From Apostichopus japonicus (taxonomy: Eukaryota; Echinodermata; Holothuroidea; Aspidochirotida; Stichopodidae), in NCBI RefSeq assembly GCF_037975245.1, contig NC_092577.1, positions 4,622,001-4,686,000 on the forward strand: a DNA stretch of 64,000 bases, read 5' to 3'. A program made the translations under genes and the position numbers. Positions 1-10,725 of this stretch are shown here, piece after piece. The notes under the pieces are model-generated. The model saw only the letters and a program-made list of their open reading frames with translations, ran no database searches and had not been told where the DNA came from. How positions within the stretch are numbered: the first letter of the stretch is position 1; every line of letters starts with the position of its first letter.

Positions 1-349
1 TAGTGAAGAAAATATATATAACAGGTGACACGGGGGATATTATCAACGTTCCTTTGTTTGTTATTGTAGTGCGCGTGCGCGCTACAATATGGTCATTACT
101 GGCCAAGTGAACGATACGTACATGACTGAACGTTGAAACATAAAGTTTCATATATTCTCTGTACATTTGCAGTTTCAGAGGCTAGCTGCGTAGCCAAATT
201 ATTATGAGCCTGTCACGGCGCTCACAATCGCCCTCACTTTGTAGGTAGTTACATAATTATGACTATACTCCCTGCAGTGTGTTGTCCGCCCAAAAAATGA
301 CACCATGAAGAACCGAAAAGTTCTTCCTAATACTGCAAGCACACACTGT
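1..349. other. No supported gene
   Basis: AT-rich sequence at the window edge. I see no exon-like reading frame or recognisable repeat before the SINE that begins near 350. Confidence 0.5.
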
Positions 350-985
350 GGAGTGTTAGCTCAGGGGTTAACGCCGGTGCTTTCCAATCATATGGTCCGC
401 AGTTCGAGTCACTCCAAGATTAAAGGCATTGAAGACTCGCCCCAAACCGCGTGCGGCCATCTAAAAAAGTTAACTTTCTGTTGCTTGCAAGTGACGTTTT
501 GTTCAGACAGACAGTGATGAAACGTGATACCTGTCTTGTTATCTTTAGCTGGACCTGAGATGTCCATCGCTCTATCGTTTGTATACTGTGCTGTGGGTAT
601 TGACCGCAGCTGCATGTACTGACTGTACACTAGTGTCTAATCAGGGAGTTCCATAACAACTCCCTGGTGACCTGGTCTAATTACCGACGGTAGCAAGCTG
701 AGTGTGTATTTTCTGGGATCGATGGTGGTGTTTAACACTTCTGTTACACCTCATTCGAAACTAGGTCAAATTACCGGTATTAGACGTTTCTTTTTGAGTG
801 AGTCTTCGCACCCTTTAATGTATGTTGTCCAGTTACAGAGTTGTTGACAATTGACAATTCATAATCATGGACGTTAAATATGAATCTCGTAAGAGACTGA
901 CTTCGGTCAACTTGCGGCTTTTATAAGCCGATGAGGCTCCTTCGTGAGTTCCTGCTTGTAGGAGGATCTAAAATAAATACATACA
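350..985 (+). repeat. tRNA-derived SINE (family A), split by a MITE
   Basis: The head reads like a tRNA gene: an A-box-like stretch TTAGCTCAGGGGTTAACG follows 350, and a B-box-like GTTCGAGTC follows near 403. The body resumes after the MITE at about 819 and runs through a stem-forming stretch (GACTTCGGTC) to GGAGGATCTAAAATA near 970. The same unit, uninterrupted and in reverse, occurs at 4861-5086, which fixes the boundaries of the interruption. Such SINEs are transcribed by RNA polymerase III and mobilised by LINE enzymes. The 5' edge is clear and the 3' edge is approximate. Confidence 0.75.
424..814 (+). mobile_element. TTAA-site MITE, copy 1
   Basis: The element begins AGGCATTGAAGACTCGC after a TTAA (420-423) and ends with an imperfect inverted copy before a second TTAA (815-818). 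The empty site is visible in the intact SINE at 4861-5086, which reads AAGATTAATGTG in its own orientation, so TTAA is a true target duplication. TTAA duplication is typical of piggyBac-type (also Kolobok-type) transposition. No coding capacity is seen. Other copies lie at 18877-19222, 50127-50457 and 55408-55770. This copy alone carries a short extra segment near 646-680. Confidence 0.8.
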
Positions 986-1362
986 CTACACCCGCACTAC
1001 AATATACTGCGTTTTTGCAGACAACTGCAATTCTAGTTCTTTTTGGCTTAAAAAAGTTTATGGATGTTTGATTCCTTATAGTAACCTGGGTTATAGAACA
1101 GTGTCCGTTTTCGCACAACATATATATATCATATCAAATACACTGGCATATACTTATTGATCAAATCAACCAACTCGGCTACAACGGCATCTCTGAGGAA
1201 AAGACCGAGGGTCGCTGATTCGACTTTATCGATCCTCATAAACTACTAAGTCAGTAGGGAACGTGTGGTAGTTCCCCAGTGGGCAAATTACGATTTTGTC
1301 TGCCTATAGTTTACTTTCGTCAGTTCTGCCTATACATGATATACGTGACCTTGCATACGTAC
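986..1362. other. No supported gene
   Basis: Only short chance frames. This segment lies downstream of the minus-strand EGF exon and would be intron of that gene if the gene continues left. Confidence 0.4.
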
Positions 1363-1494
1363 CATCTCCACACGTTGCTCCGCTGAATCCATCCAAACAT
1401 GTACAATAGAAAACAGTTCGAAAGACTTGGTTACAGTCTCCTCCATTTTGGCATGGATCTGAAACACATGAACCTGGCTGTAGCTGAATCTGGC
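1363..1494 (-). CDS. EGF-like domain exon (partial gene)
   Basis: On the minus strand a 132-nt stretch is bounded by an acceptor (TTTTCATCACACAG) and a donor (GTACGT). It encodes one complete EGF-like module: six cysteines in the order C-x4-C-x5-C-x9-C-x1-C-x8-C, including CVSDPCQNGGDC and CLDGFSGATC. The exon has phase 1 at both ends, the usual arrangement for shuffled EGF modules in extracellular or membrane proteins. It lacks the D/N-x-D/N-E calcium-binding start. I see no neighbouring exon on either side, so the host gene is unknown. It may be a single exon of a gene with long introns, or a relic. Confidence 0.72.
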
Positions 1495-2155
1495 CTGTGT
1501 GATGAAAAGGAAATATAATACAAAATGTGCACGTGATCAATTAATTACCAGTAATCAAGTATTTATTGTACCTTCTTGAAACGTACGCACTAACCCCGAG
1601 CTCCGACCGTATCACAGTCGAATTCAACCTGTCTTATATACCCATTTTCAAAACAAAAATTACCAAGTCTTGATCGCATTTCTGCTATCACAATACACGT
1701 ACCAGCCATTCCTTGTTAAGATGACAATACAATGATTCTTTACACCATACATAATATATCCCTAACCCACACCGCCCCTCCCCCTGCCCCGGCCCCCTCC
1801 TCGGCCACTCCCTTATATACTAGTTGGAACTGTATATCATAAAAAACACTCTTTTATCAAAGCTGGCACGTTTTATTAGGCTAGCCTTGGCCATGCTCCA
1901 TTGAAACACTTTAGAAGAAGGTAATTTTTCGTTGGAAGGACAGATTCATTGTAGTACGTAAGGTTAACTTAATTGAATGTATATAATAAAGTAGGAGCCC
2001 CATATACACTGCACTGCACTGCCTTTCAGCTGATGTAATGAATGAGGACCAATCTGATCGGTAAATCTGATGGATTAGCGAACTGGCTGTACATTTGTAT
2101 ACCTAGTTATAGATCAAAACCACATTCTCATATAATCTGCTAATATGAAAGATAC

Positions 2156-2188
<33 letters not shown>

Positions 2189-2905
2189 TGGTCAAATTTG
2201 GAGATATTTTGTTGATGCACCCGGCAACAGCAATTTTGTTAAGAAAAACTAGAAGATTAATGAAATTAATAGTACAGTTTTTGTTGGAAAAAAACAAGAA
2301 AGAAAGAATGTAAGTGAAAATGTGGTTTGTTGCAAACAAAATCAACTATAAAATGTAAAAGATAATGGCAGTTACAACACGAAGCCGCCTGCCCGTCCCA
2401 TTATATCAGAATTAGCTATACTACCGTATGCTTGCAATGACAAATATGCCAACAGTGTTTGCGCGACTGCCTCTGTATAATTGCCATTTCAATGCCATTG
2501 CCGAAGACAATGCCATTCAAATGTCATGGACACGTACGGCACGTACGACTAAATGCTAGGCACGGATCCAAAGGGTGTGATTTGTACATCTCAGTATCAG
2601 AAAATTTCTGATAATGGTCATGGGACAATCTGAATTTGGCAAACAATAACCAGATCCTAGCAATGTCATCACAATAAACTGTAATATCATTTGCTCACGA
2701 TGATCGCCAGGGAGCAATTGTAAGCATTCAGTCCTTACATATGTAATAACTAGCAAGTATACTCAAAGAGCCTGCAGTTGCAAAGTACTCGGATGAATAC
2801 GTACTCGGACTCGGTACTCGGATCCCAAAACATTGAACTCTCGGACTGCGATACTTGGTAAGCAGAACCTATACAGTGCCTGGATAATATTATTATAGCT
2901 TACAA
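1495..2905. other. Non-coding stretch with a poly(T) tract
   Basis: No convincing exon. It holds a run of about 29 T at roughly 2158-2187, possibly the poly(A) tail of a minus-strand retroposed copy, and C-rich sequence near 1773-1800. Confidence 0.45.
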
Positions 2906-3273
2906 CAGGGGTGGGCAACCTACGGCCCACGGGGCACATGCGGCCCGCCAGTAAAACAATTTGCGGCCCGTGAGATGGCTTAAGAAAAAAAAATCAATCT
3001 ATTTTACATCATCACAAAAAATGAGCTAGCTGCTTAGAATTTATCGGCACTAATGATGCTGTCAGATATAGGCCTATTATCCCCAGTAATTATCAACTGT
3101 ACTGTATTGACATTATGTTTTTGTGAATACAGATTAAGTACACACACCTATTGCTTGAAAGTTCTCGGAATCAAAGGTTTGAAATCAACAGCAGGCCGTT
3201 GGTTAGGTGCGGCCAAGTCAATTTTCCACTCCTTATATCTGGGCAATTCAATCAAAAGGGTTGCCCACCCCTG
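2906..3273. mobile_element. hAT-type MITE (CAGGGGTGGGCAAC ends)
   Basis: A 368-bp element begins CAGGGGTGGGCAACC and ends with the inverted form GGTTGCCCACCCCTG. It is flanked by GCTTACAA (2898-2905) and GCCTACAA (3274-3281), an 8-bp duplication with one mismatch. These termini and the 8-bp duplication are characteristic of hAT transposons. No transposase frame is present, so it is non-autonomous. The short frames inside are chance readings. Confidence 0.85.
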
Positions 3274-4860
3274 GCCTACAACAATAGAAACAACACTGCG
3301 GAACACTGCCTTGTTCATGTTTTGTCACCAAAGCTTATAATATGATCGTAAAGACCCAAATCTATATGAATAGCACGCAAACACATATTTTGAAACTGTA
3401 AGATAACATTTTTAATCCATGAAAGTGTGCTGTGAGCTTTTTGAACTTTCTGAAAGTTGTAGCAAATCTAGCAATTTTTGTGACATATATTGGCCCTTTA
3501 GTATATATACTTTCTTTTTATCTTTACCGTGTTTTTTTTTTACAAAAATAGGCCAACGTTGAATTTGTACAATAGTAAAGCTGCACATGGACGGATCTAG
3601 TGTTTCTATAAAGGAACGTTCGTTGCAGCCCACCCTCCGTAGGAGGGACTTTCATAGCTCCATACCCCCCCCCCCCCAAATAGAAAAAACCATGGACGTC
3701 AAATAAAGCATATTTTAGGTTTATAATTAGATCTAAAAGCAAGGTTGTGCTAATAACCTCCTTATTAGTTTAGTAAGTTACACCTCCCCCCCCCCCCCCC
3801 CCGGATCCACACCTGTTGAATAAGTAGTTTAAGAGCCGGTAGTTGCTGGAAAGTCATAGCCCCGAGCCCTTATTAACGGTAAATCATAACTTAAAGAGAA
3901 ATCCTCACCATGATTACTTCAAGCAAAATGATAATGCTTACATAAATTTTACATGGTCCTTACGTTGCAACTGGACATAATGCCGTTTGAATGTTTAATA
4001 TTAAAAATCAGAATGATAAGTAATGGACAGCTGCCTACTTAACAATGAATAAGAAAGATAATCTGACCATGTGCAGGTTGAGCCTGTAGCAAACAAGCTA
4101 AGGCCAAGAAGGCCACGAATGCCCGGGTGATGATCGACGCCTTATCCATGAATTTAGTTTTTTAGTTGACAACAGACTGTACGAGTAACCAGCGCATGTC
4201 CTACACACCAACTGACGTGTGTGCAATATATTGAACTCAATATATAGTTTAACGTGTTTCTAGTCTATTGAATTTCTTTTCTTTTCTTTTTTTTTTCTTT
4301 TTGGTTTAACTTATTATTCCAAACACCTTCCCGTCACGCTAGCGTGAAGATAAATGTGAACAAAGTAAATTCTGCCACAGGGCTTTAACAAATATGCTAT
4401 AATTTTATGTTTTGCTTGGTTGATTTCTTTGAAATAAACTCTCCTTTGTATATAGTATTAGATACGACAGGTGGTGACCCTCTCGGCGTTGCACCTATAC
4501 ATACTCTGTAAGTGTGTATACCATCAGTTGCACTACTCATATGCAAGCATATATTTTGTTATGTTAAGTTCTTCTCTCTCTGTGTTTTTTGTCTCGTTTC
4601 TTTTGATCGAGTAACTTAATTGCCCTTTCCATAATTGAATGGAATAAGTTGTTGACTGTATTTACACTGAATCCGCCATTTTGCATGCAAAGTAAAGGCT
4701 AGACCTTGGTATACATATTCTGTCAAGGTTCAAGTTATACGCCGCCTGAATTAGTATTGAGTCCGTACATATACCCCTATAGGCGATACTGTTGGTGTTT
4801 GTATATATGTAAAGTAAAATTGACCGTCTAAAAGTATGTGTATATGTATGTATGTATGTA
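3274..4860. other. Non-coding stretch with homopolymer C runs
   Basis: No supported exon. C runs at about 3667-3677 and 3787-3802 and a T-rich tract near 4277-4302 are the only notable structure. Confidence 0.4.
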
Positions 4861-5086
4861 TTTTAGATCCTCCTGCAAGCAGGAACTCGCGGAGAAGCCT
4901 CATTGGCTTATCAAAGCAGCAAGGCTGACCGAAGTCAGTCTCTTAGATTCATATTTAACGTCCATGATTATGAATTGTCAATTGTCAACATCTCTGTAAC
5001 TGCAGACGACACATTAATCTTGGAGTGACTCGAACCGGGGCCTTATGATTGAAAGGCACCGGCGTTAACCACTGAGCTAACACTCC
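4861..5086 (-). repeat. tRNA-derived SINE (family A), uninterrupted copy
   Basis: Reading the minus strand, this copy starts GGAGTGTTAGCTCAGTGG (A box), has CGGTTCGAGTC (B box) and ends TTGCAGGAGGATCTAAAA. It is the reference for the copy at 350-985 and shows the TTAA target before MITE insertion. About 226 bp. A fringe of GTAT repeats lies at its distal end near 4840-4860. Confidence 0.8.
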
Positions 5087-5544
5087 TTGTATATACTGTA
5101 TAATGCATACTGTATAAGTATAGGCCTTTATACTGATATAACCTTGTGTTTAATATGGTCTTCAGTAGACAGCAAAGCAAAGTTTCATATGAAAACAGGG
5201 CGGAAGTGGTTATTGTAGTGAAATAACGTCATTATCTGCTGAATGCACCACTGGGAAACAAATACCTTTATTATCTCAGGGAGTGTCAATACCTGACAAG
5301 CCCTATAGGGTTTTATAGTACACTTCCTTTTACAAGTTTTGTTTCTTATCTCCTTCTATGTCATATGTCATACTTATGTTGTGATAGAACAAAAATCAAT
5401 AAATGAAAATTAAATCTTAGGGTGGCATCCTCCTGTTATAGAGTCTATATCAATCCGCTCAGATGTTCTCCTGTATCAGGAAACTTGTCAAAATGCAGTA
5501 TAGGTTAACCTCTTTTTTTGATACGTTATCAATCAGGAACTAAA
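5087..5544. other. No supported gene
   Basis: AT-rich sequence with no recognisable coding or repeat structure. Confidence 0.4.
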
Positions 5545-5633
5545 TTGTTTGGTTAGCATGTTCAAGAGTATGAATGGAAGTACATGTGGTGCAAAAATTG
5601 GGTCACTTGAGGCAATTTTAGACCCCTTAAAGC

Positions 5634-6168
5634 TGTACCGGGTTCGCCATCGGCTGTTACGCCCCCTATATTTTTCGGCCGAATCGTCGCTATACAACGT
5701 TTCTCCGGAAGCAAGATTCGTTAAACAAACGTATCCTTTGTTTAATCGTCGCGACAACGTGGAAGAATCGTAGAAGCAACGTTTTCTTCGTTTCGTTTAT
5801 TTGTTCCTTATGTTTCACCACACTCGCCGCCTCGCTAGCACTGAGTTAACACCTACGTTGGTACGATCGCTCAGCTCAGCCGTAAATTTCACTGTGTCGC
5901 TTTTTCATTCGGATTACTCTTATCCATCGTTTTATTATTTCTATGGAGATTTATCTATACGGAACTTTTATCTACCCTTTATTCTTTTCTATGGAGATTT
6001 ATCAATACGGAACTTTTAGCTACCATTTATTCTTTTCTACGGAGATTTCGGGACTGTGTTAATTTTTATTCACGGATACTCGAGTTTTAATAATCGTTTC
6101 GACCTATGCCAGCTAATTAACTTAATTGGGTGAGTTCAAATTTAAGTTCATTTTTACTTCCCCTAAAG
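5634..6168 (+). repeat. 5' LTR of the Gypsy fragment (solo side)
   Basis: Starts TGTACCGGG immediately after the repeat-R1 flank and ends just before the primer-binding site. It contains an internal near-duplicate, CTATGGAGATTTATC with CGGAACTTTTA, at about 5940-6020. The matching 3' LTR is not in the window, so the right edge is inferred from the primer-binding site only. Confidence 0.6.
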
Positions 6169-6185
6169 TGGTGACCCCGACGTGA
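6169..6185 (+). promoter_or_regulatory. tRNA primer-binding site of the LTR element
   Basis: TGGTGACCCCGACGTGA directly follows the LTR. The leading TGG complements a tRNA CCA end, as expected for minus-strand priming. I do not assign the tRNA species. Confidence 0.65.
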
Positions 6186-6269
6186 TTGAATTAGAGCATA
6201 GGCCCGGCGTAGCGATTCCGCTTGTATTTTCGTTGGGATTTGTTTTGCCTGGTAATCTTTTCTCTCAAA

Positions 6270-7033
6270 ATGTCTATAAGCGACGTAGAACGAGGGGAAA
6301 AATCAATGGCAACAGTTAGCATGAAACTCCCACCATATTGGCCAGCGGATCCCCTGTTGTGGTTTGCACAGGTATGAAGCACAATTCGCAACAAAGCGTG
6401 TTACATCACAAGATACGAAATATTCGTATATCGTTGCATCACTAACCCCGACATAGCTCAGGGAAGTTCGGGATCTGCTTTTAAGTCCCCCTCAAGCTGA
6501 TCGGTATAAAACTCTGAAAGACACCCTAATAAAGCGTACCGCCGTCTCAGAGCAACAACGACTACAGCAACTCCTATAAACGAAAACCGTCGCAATTATT
6601 GCGACACATGCAACAGTTATTAGGGGTTAGGAAGCTCGAGGAATCGATCCTCAAACAACTATTTCTTCAGAGACTTCCTACGAACGTGCAACTCGTCCTT
6701 GCTTCTAGCAGCGATGACGTCAAGCTAGAACAGCTCGCTGAGCTGGCCGACAAAATACTAGAAGTAGCAATACCTACTGTGAACGCTGTTGCAACCACTA
6801 CACCGGAAGTTTCTAATATACATCGATTAGAACAACAGGTTGAGCGTCTGTCGAGACAGCTGGAGGACCTGTCAAGGCGACTTAATAGGCAGCAAAGCGG
6901 AAGTCGGTCCAGTTCTCGCAAGCGCAAGGATTCCCCCGCAGCCAGCGAAAAGTGCTGGTACCACCGCACGTATGGCGACAGAGCGCAAAAATGCCGTCAG
7001 CCGTGTTCGGAAAACACCGAAGCCAGCAACTAA
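6270..7033 (+). pseudogene. gag remnant of the Gypsy element
   Basis: An ATG at 6270 opens MSISDVERGEKSMATVSMKL, followed by PPYWPADPLLWFAQV, a typical Gypsy gag start. The frame breaks soon after, around 6375-6600. A second open stretch at 6599-7033 gives the gag C-terminal half with a leucine-rich coiled segment, a basic Arg/Ser patch (QQSGSRSSSRKRKDSP) and a zinc-knuckle-like CWYHRTYGDRAQKCRQPC. Gag would form the particle and bind element RNA. It is non-functional here. Confidence 0.7.
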
Positions 7034-7398
7034 ACGCGGCGAGTTCTGCTGGCCCAAACACCAAAAGCCGTTTGTTTTATGTGTATGACAAACAATCAAA
7101 TCGAAAATTTTTGATTGACACCGGCGCGGAAGTTAGTGTTATTCCACCCAGTCGTGACGATCGTAGATCCGGCCCCAGTAGTTTCGAGTTACAGGCTATC
7201 AACAAGTCTAAAATTAAAACATATGGTATGCGTTCTCTTACGCTCGACTTAGGCCTTCGGCGCACATGCCGATGGGTTTTCATCTTTGCAGAGGTCACGG
7301 GTCCGATTTTAGGAGTCGATTTCTTACATCACTTCGGCCTCCTGGTCGATCTACGCCGATACAAACTTGTTGACTCAACTACGAATTTTCAGTATTAG
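6952..7398 (+). pseudogene. Retroviral-type aspartic protease remnant
   Basis: Contains FLIDTGAEVSVIPPS, the D-T-G catalytic loop with the usual following valine, isoleucine and proline, and further on a flap-to-C-terminal stretch ending ITGPILGVDFLHHF-like (VTGPILGVDFLHHFGLLVDL). It lies in a different frame from gag and from RT. In Gypsy elements this domain matures the polyprotein. Confidence 0.8.
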
Positions 7399-7399
7399 C

Positions 7400-7877
7400 G
7401 GTTCTGTCGCAAACGTTTCACCAGTCTCGCCTTCTCTATCATCAGTTGGTGCGTCGGCGCCGTACCACGCGATACTCGCCCGATTTCCCAGCATATCGAA
7501 ACCGTGCTTCTTAGAGCGATCGGTGAAACATGGTATTACACATCACATCGAAACCAAGGGTGCACCGACAGTTGCCCGCCCGCGTCGACTCGCCCCCGAC
7601 AGGCTAAAAATAGCAAAGCAGGAATTTGAACAAATGCTTCAGCTCGGAATCATTCGCCCATCCAGCAGCCCCTGGGCATCTCCACTGCACATGGTACCAA
7701 GGAAAACCCCTGGGGATTGGAGACCGTGTGGTGACTACATAACATTATCACCGTACATGATAATTACCCTATTCCGCATTTACACGATTTCTCTGGTTCG
7801 CTTCACTCAAAGAAGGTGTTTTCGAAAATAGACCTTGTACGGGCATACCACCAAATACCTGTAGACCCTGCAGATGT
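7400..7877 (+). pseudogene. Reverse transcriptase N-terminal remnant
   Basis: Contains KHGITHHIETKGAPTVARPR, then FEQMLQLGIIRPSSSPWASP and [14 protein letters not shown], the classical start of Gypsy RT. After a frameshift near 7760 it continues [20 protein letters not shown] and stops. The YxDD catalytic box is not reached. Confidence 0.8.
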
Positions 7878-8150
7878 TTAAGCCTCCCAGGAGCAGTGTA
7901 CGAAAATTGTTTACTATACTGAGTGAAGATGTTTGTTTACAAGTGACAAAAACTTCAGGCTTGGATAGCAAAAAATCTGCATGGTCATGATACGGAAAAT
8001 TGATGGTGCCATGAAAAGGCCAACTTGTCAGCTATCATGTGATGGATAACGTTTAGCTAGTGAGAACTTCTATCTAGACTAAGAGGCCACGATACTTTTG
8101 TGATTTAGTGTGTAAGTCAATGTGGCTTGTAATAGGCGTGTGCTACCTTA

Positions 8151-10249
8151 GGCTTAGTGACCGATGAAGAGGGCGCCAGCCACCCCGCACCAGGTTCAGA
8201 TGATAAAAATTAATGAAATACGTACAATTCGCAGGAGGTAGTTACAGTTATGCGCAGTTGCGGGGCTATGGGACGGTGGGCATTTGTGCATGTACTATAT
8301 TGTTGGCTGTCGTGAAGGTGCCATGAAATCGCATCATAAGTATTTCATTCTAAAAAAAATCTCGGGGAGTTGCACACATTCCCCTCCCCACCCCGCTTGA
8401 AAATAGTAGTAGTATTAGGTTGTCGGTTGCCTGGAAATCGCATGTAAAGGTGTTGAATTTTTAAAAATGTATGTGGAGTCAAACCGCCCCCGCCGGAAAC
8501 TTAACGACCGCCTACGATGCTTTAATGTCCTATAATCACCTCTGAAAAATTCAGGCCCCAGAAGTTTGCGAGAAGGCTTTTATACGTCTGTGTTTGTTAT
8601 GGTGACTGAAACGAAAATGCCCTTCTGCATTAGCTACCGGGGATGGTGTTATAGTTTTAATTAATAAAAATTAATTTATCTAGCTATAGGCCTATATTAT
8701 GTGTTACACGGATAAGTGTGATAACCGTCATTGGAAACGTGTAGGCTCTATTGCTCACGACCATATCACTCGTTCAAGTGCAAAAAGTAGGCCCAACTGG
8801 GTCAAAGACAAACGGTAAACAATGGTAAGCTTATCAGTTGGAAATCTAAGTGGCTTCTGAATTCAGAGATATGGAAGTTGCATAACGCGTTCAAACAATA
8901 GAAGTTATATATATACCCCAATTATAGCGGTCAGGTCAACCTGTAATGTTTGTCGTTATTGCAGTATTTTATCACAATCTCTGAGGCATTGTATATCTAC
9001 AGAGCTGATTCACATGCTATAGTATACTGTTGACTCCGAGGGGTGTAACCGAAAGCTTCGGGTCGAAAGAAGGGCACGGGAAGGGGGCAAGAAGCAATGG
9101 CTTACCACTACTCAAGAAAGCACATAAGAGACACGTACGGTACATTACAGACGGTAAAGATAAGAAAATTTCAGATTTGCACAGTTAGTATTTCTTGTTT
9201 AGACTTCACTCATGATAAATCTGAATTACCGTTTTGAAGAGATGGATCAGTAACCATTAAAAACTGTAATAATGAAAAAAAAAATTAAATTTCAATTTTG
9301 ACATTTGGGCGAAGTATACTAAGTGTGCAAACGCCGGTCATTCCAGAATTGACCAACTTAACCGTTTTGCATTGTTTGTGTATCTTCAATGTTCCTTCTA
9401 CGCTACCGTACTTGCTTCAATTAAAAACGAAAAATCAAAAAATTTAGAGAAAAAGATCAATAAAATTTAGTCAATGAAGTACATAGCCGTGTATTTATTT
9501 TTTACGGTTTCATATATTTATTGATTCATCCATCATTTCCGTCAGCATATCATATTTCTTCCATTCATTCATCAGTGATCCACCGACTGTTCATTTCTTC
9601 CTCCCTTCATCATTTAAAGTACATTCATTAACTGTACTAGGATTTTCAATACTGTAGGCTAAATCGTTTGAAATATGTTTCACATGAAGCCAGTAAAACA
9701 CCCTCGTTCGTCAGGCTCCTCCGATTTTTAGAATGAAAACTCAGTTCTCAAAGTATCGTGCTCCAAAACATTGACAGAGGGCATTCGCACTCCACTTACT
9801 GTAATTAATGCACCAGGATCCTCTTGAAACTTATTATACGAAGAGCGATATTCTGGTAGTTCGGTGTAGTATGGTGTAGATCTAAGGTGCTGTTTCGAAG
9901 GGGTTACTTAAGGGGTCACCGTTTTGCCTCAATAATAGATTGCTAAAAGAAACCAAAATCAAAGTACCCGAGAGGCTCTTTCAGACAAGTAGTTTGTGTT
10001 TGAAAAACCACTACGATCGAGAGAACGTAAAATATCTGATTGTGTGAAAATACTACTTGAGTAAAAGTAAGTGGGCCTGACGTTTTGATCCTAGCAGAAT
10101 TATTCTTCAGAGGCTGGAAGATCCTACTAGGATCAAAACATCGATCAGGCCCTCTTACTTTTACACATTCTCTTACACAGGCTCTTTAATGGAGAAGTAG
10201 TTTGCTAACAGTTTTTGCTTTATATTTATTTTGAAGGTAATAATAATAA
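8151..10249. other. No supported gene
   Basis: AT-rich intergenic sequence of about 2.1 kb. No exon with splice sites, transposon ends or tandem repeat could be supported. A short inverted stretch, CCTAGCAGAA...AGGATCAAAAC with its near-complement, lies around 10085-10145. Confidence 0.4.
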
Positions 10250-10725
10250 TATAAGAATTCATGAAGCGCTTTTATCCAGTTAAAAAACTGCTCAGAAGCG
10301 CTGCAGGAGCAAAGTACCCAAAATTGACACAACAGTTATTAAACCAATTGATTCATGAATAAGAACGTCTTGAGTTCTTTCTGGAAAGTTGACACCTGCT
10401 GGATTGTTTTCAGATGTAAGGGGAGACTGTTCCAGAGCTGTGGAGCTGATCTAGCGAAGCAACGATCCCCATAGGTGGAAGTGCGAACAGTAGGAACAGA
10501 TAGCATATGTTGTGCGCTTGAACGAAGCACCCTGCTAGGTCTGTATTCTTGGAGAAGCTCTTGTAGGTAAACTGGGGCTAAACCATTCCTTGCATTGAAC
10601 ACAAGGACAAGAATTTTATAATTGATTCTGTCCGCAATTCTAAGCCAGTGAAGATCTTTAAGAATTGGTGTTATATGTTGGTGTTTTTTACAAGTACTTC
10701 TTGAGAGCTTCGGGTGCGTCCCATC
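10250..10725 (-). mobile_element. CR1/L2-like LINE, 3' end of ORF2
   Basis: The minus strand encodes HITPILKDLHWLRIADRINY, then FNARNGLAPVYLQELL and FARSAPQLWNSLPLHLK, ending LKTFLFMNQLV. This is the conserved C-terminal tail of LINE reverse transcriptases of the CR1/L2 kind. The piece is 5'-truncated near 10725. The 3' UTR contains AAAAGCGCTTCATGAATT and ends in a TTA-repeat tail near 10238-10250. A second member is at 37914-38560. Confidence 0.8.

Larger units (their letters stand above)
5634..7877 (+). mobile_element. Gypsy-type LTR retrotransposon, 3'-truncated and decayed
   Basis: Order: LTR, primer-binding site, gag, aspartic protease, start of reverse transcriptase. The order and motifs fit a Ty3/Gypsy element of the Mag/SURL kind. 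It stops inside RT directly after the codons for [18 protein letters not shown]. RNase H, integrase and the 3' LTR are absent. AAGC sits before the LTR start (5630-5633) and again just after the RT end (about 7879-7882), as though a truncated molecule had been integrated with a 4-bp duplication. Several frameshifts break gag and separate gag, protease and RT frames. Confidence 0.75.
5545..8150 (+). repeat. Dispersed repeat R1, split by the Gypsy fragment
   Basis: The left part is 5545-5633 and the right part starts near 7875. Joined, they align with the minus-strand copy at about 39030-39500 and the partial copies at about 20885-21115 and 58977-59150. Shared landmarks are GAGGCAATTTTAGACCC, CAGGAGCAG, AACTTCAGG, GCAAAAAATCTGC, CTTGTCAGCTATC and AACTTCTATCTA. 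The family carries no recognisable protein and its ends are not defined here. It predates the LTR element that landed in it. Confidence 0.65.

Noticed and set aside
2103-2345. Minus-strand frame with a lysine run
   Set aside because: Reads through the poly(T) tract; low complexity.
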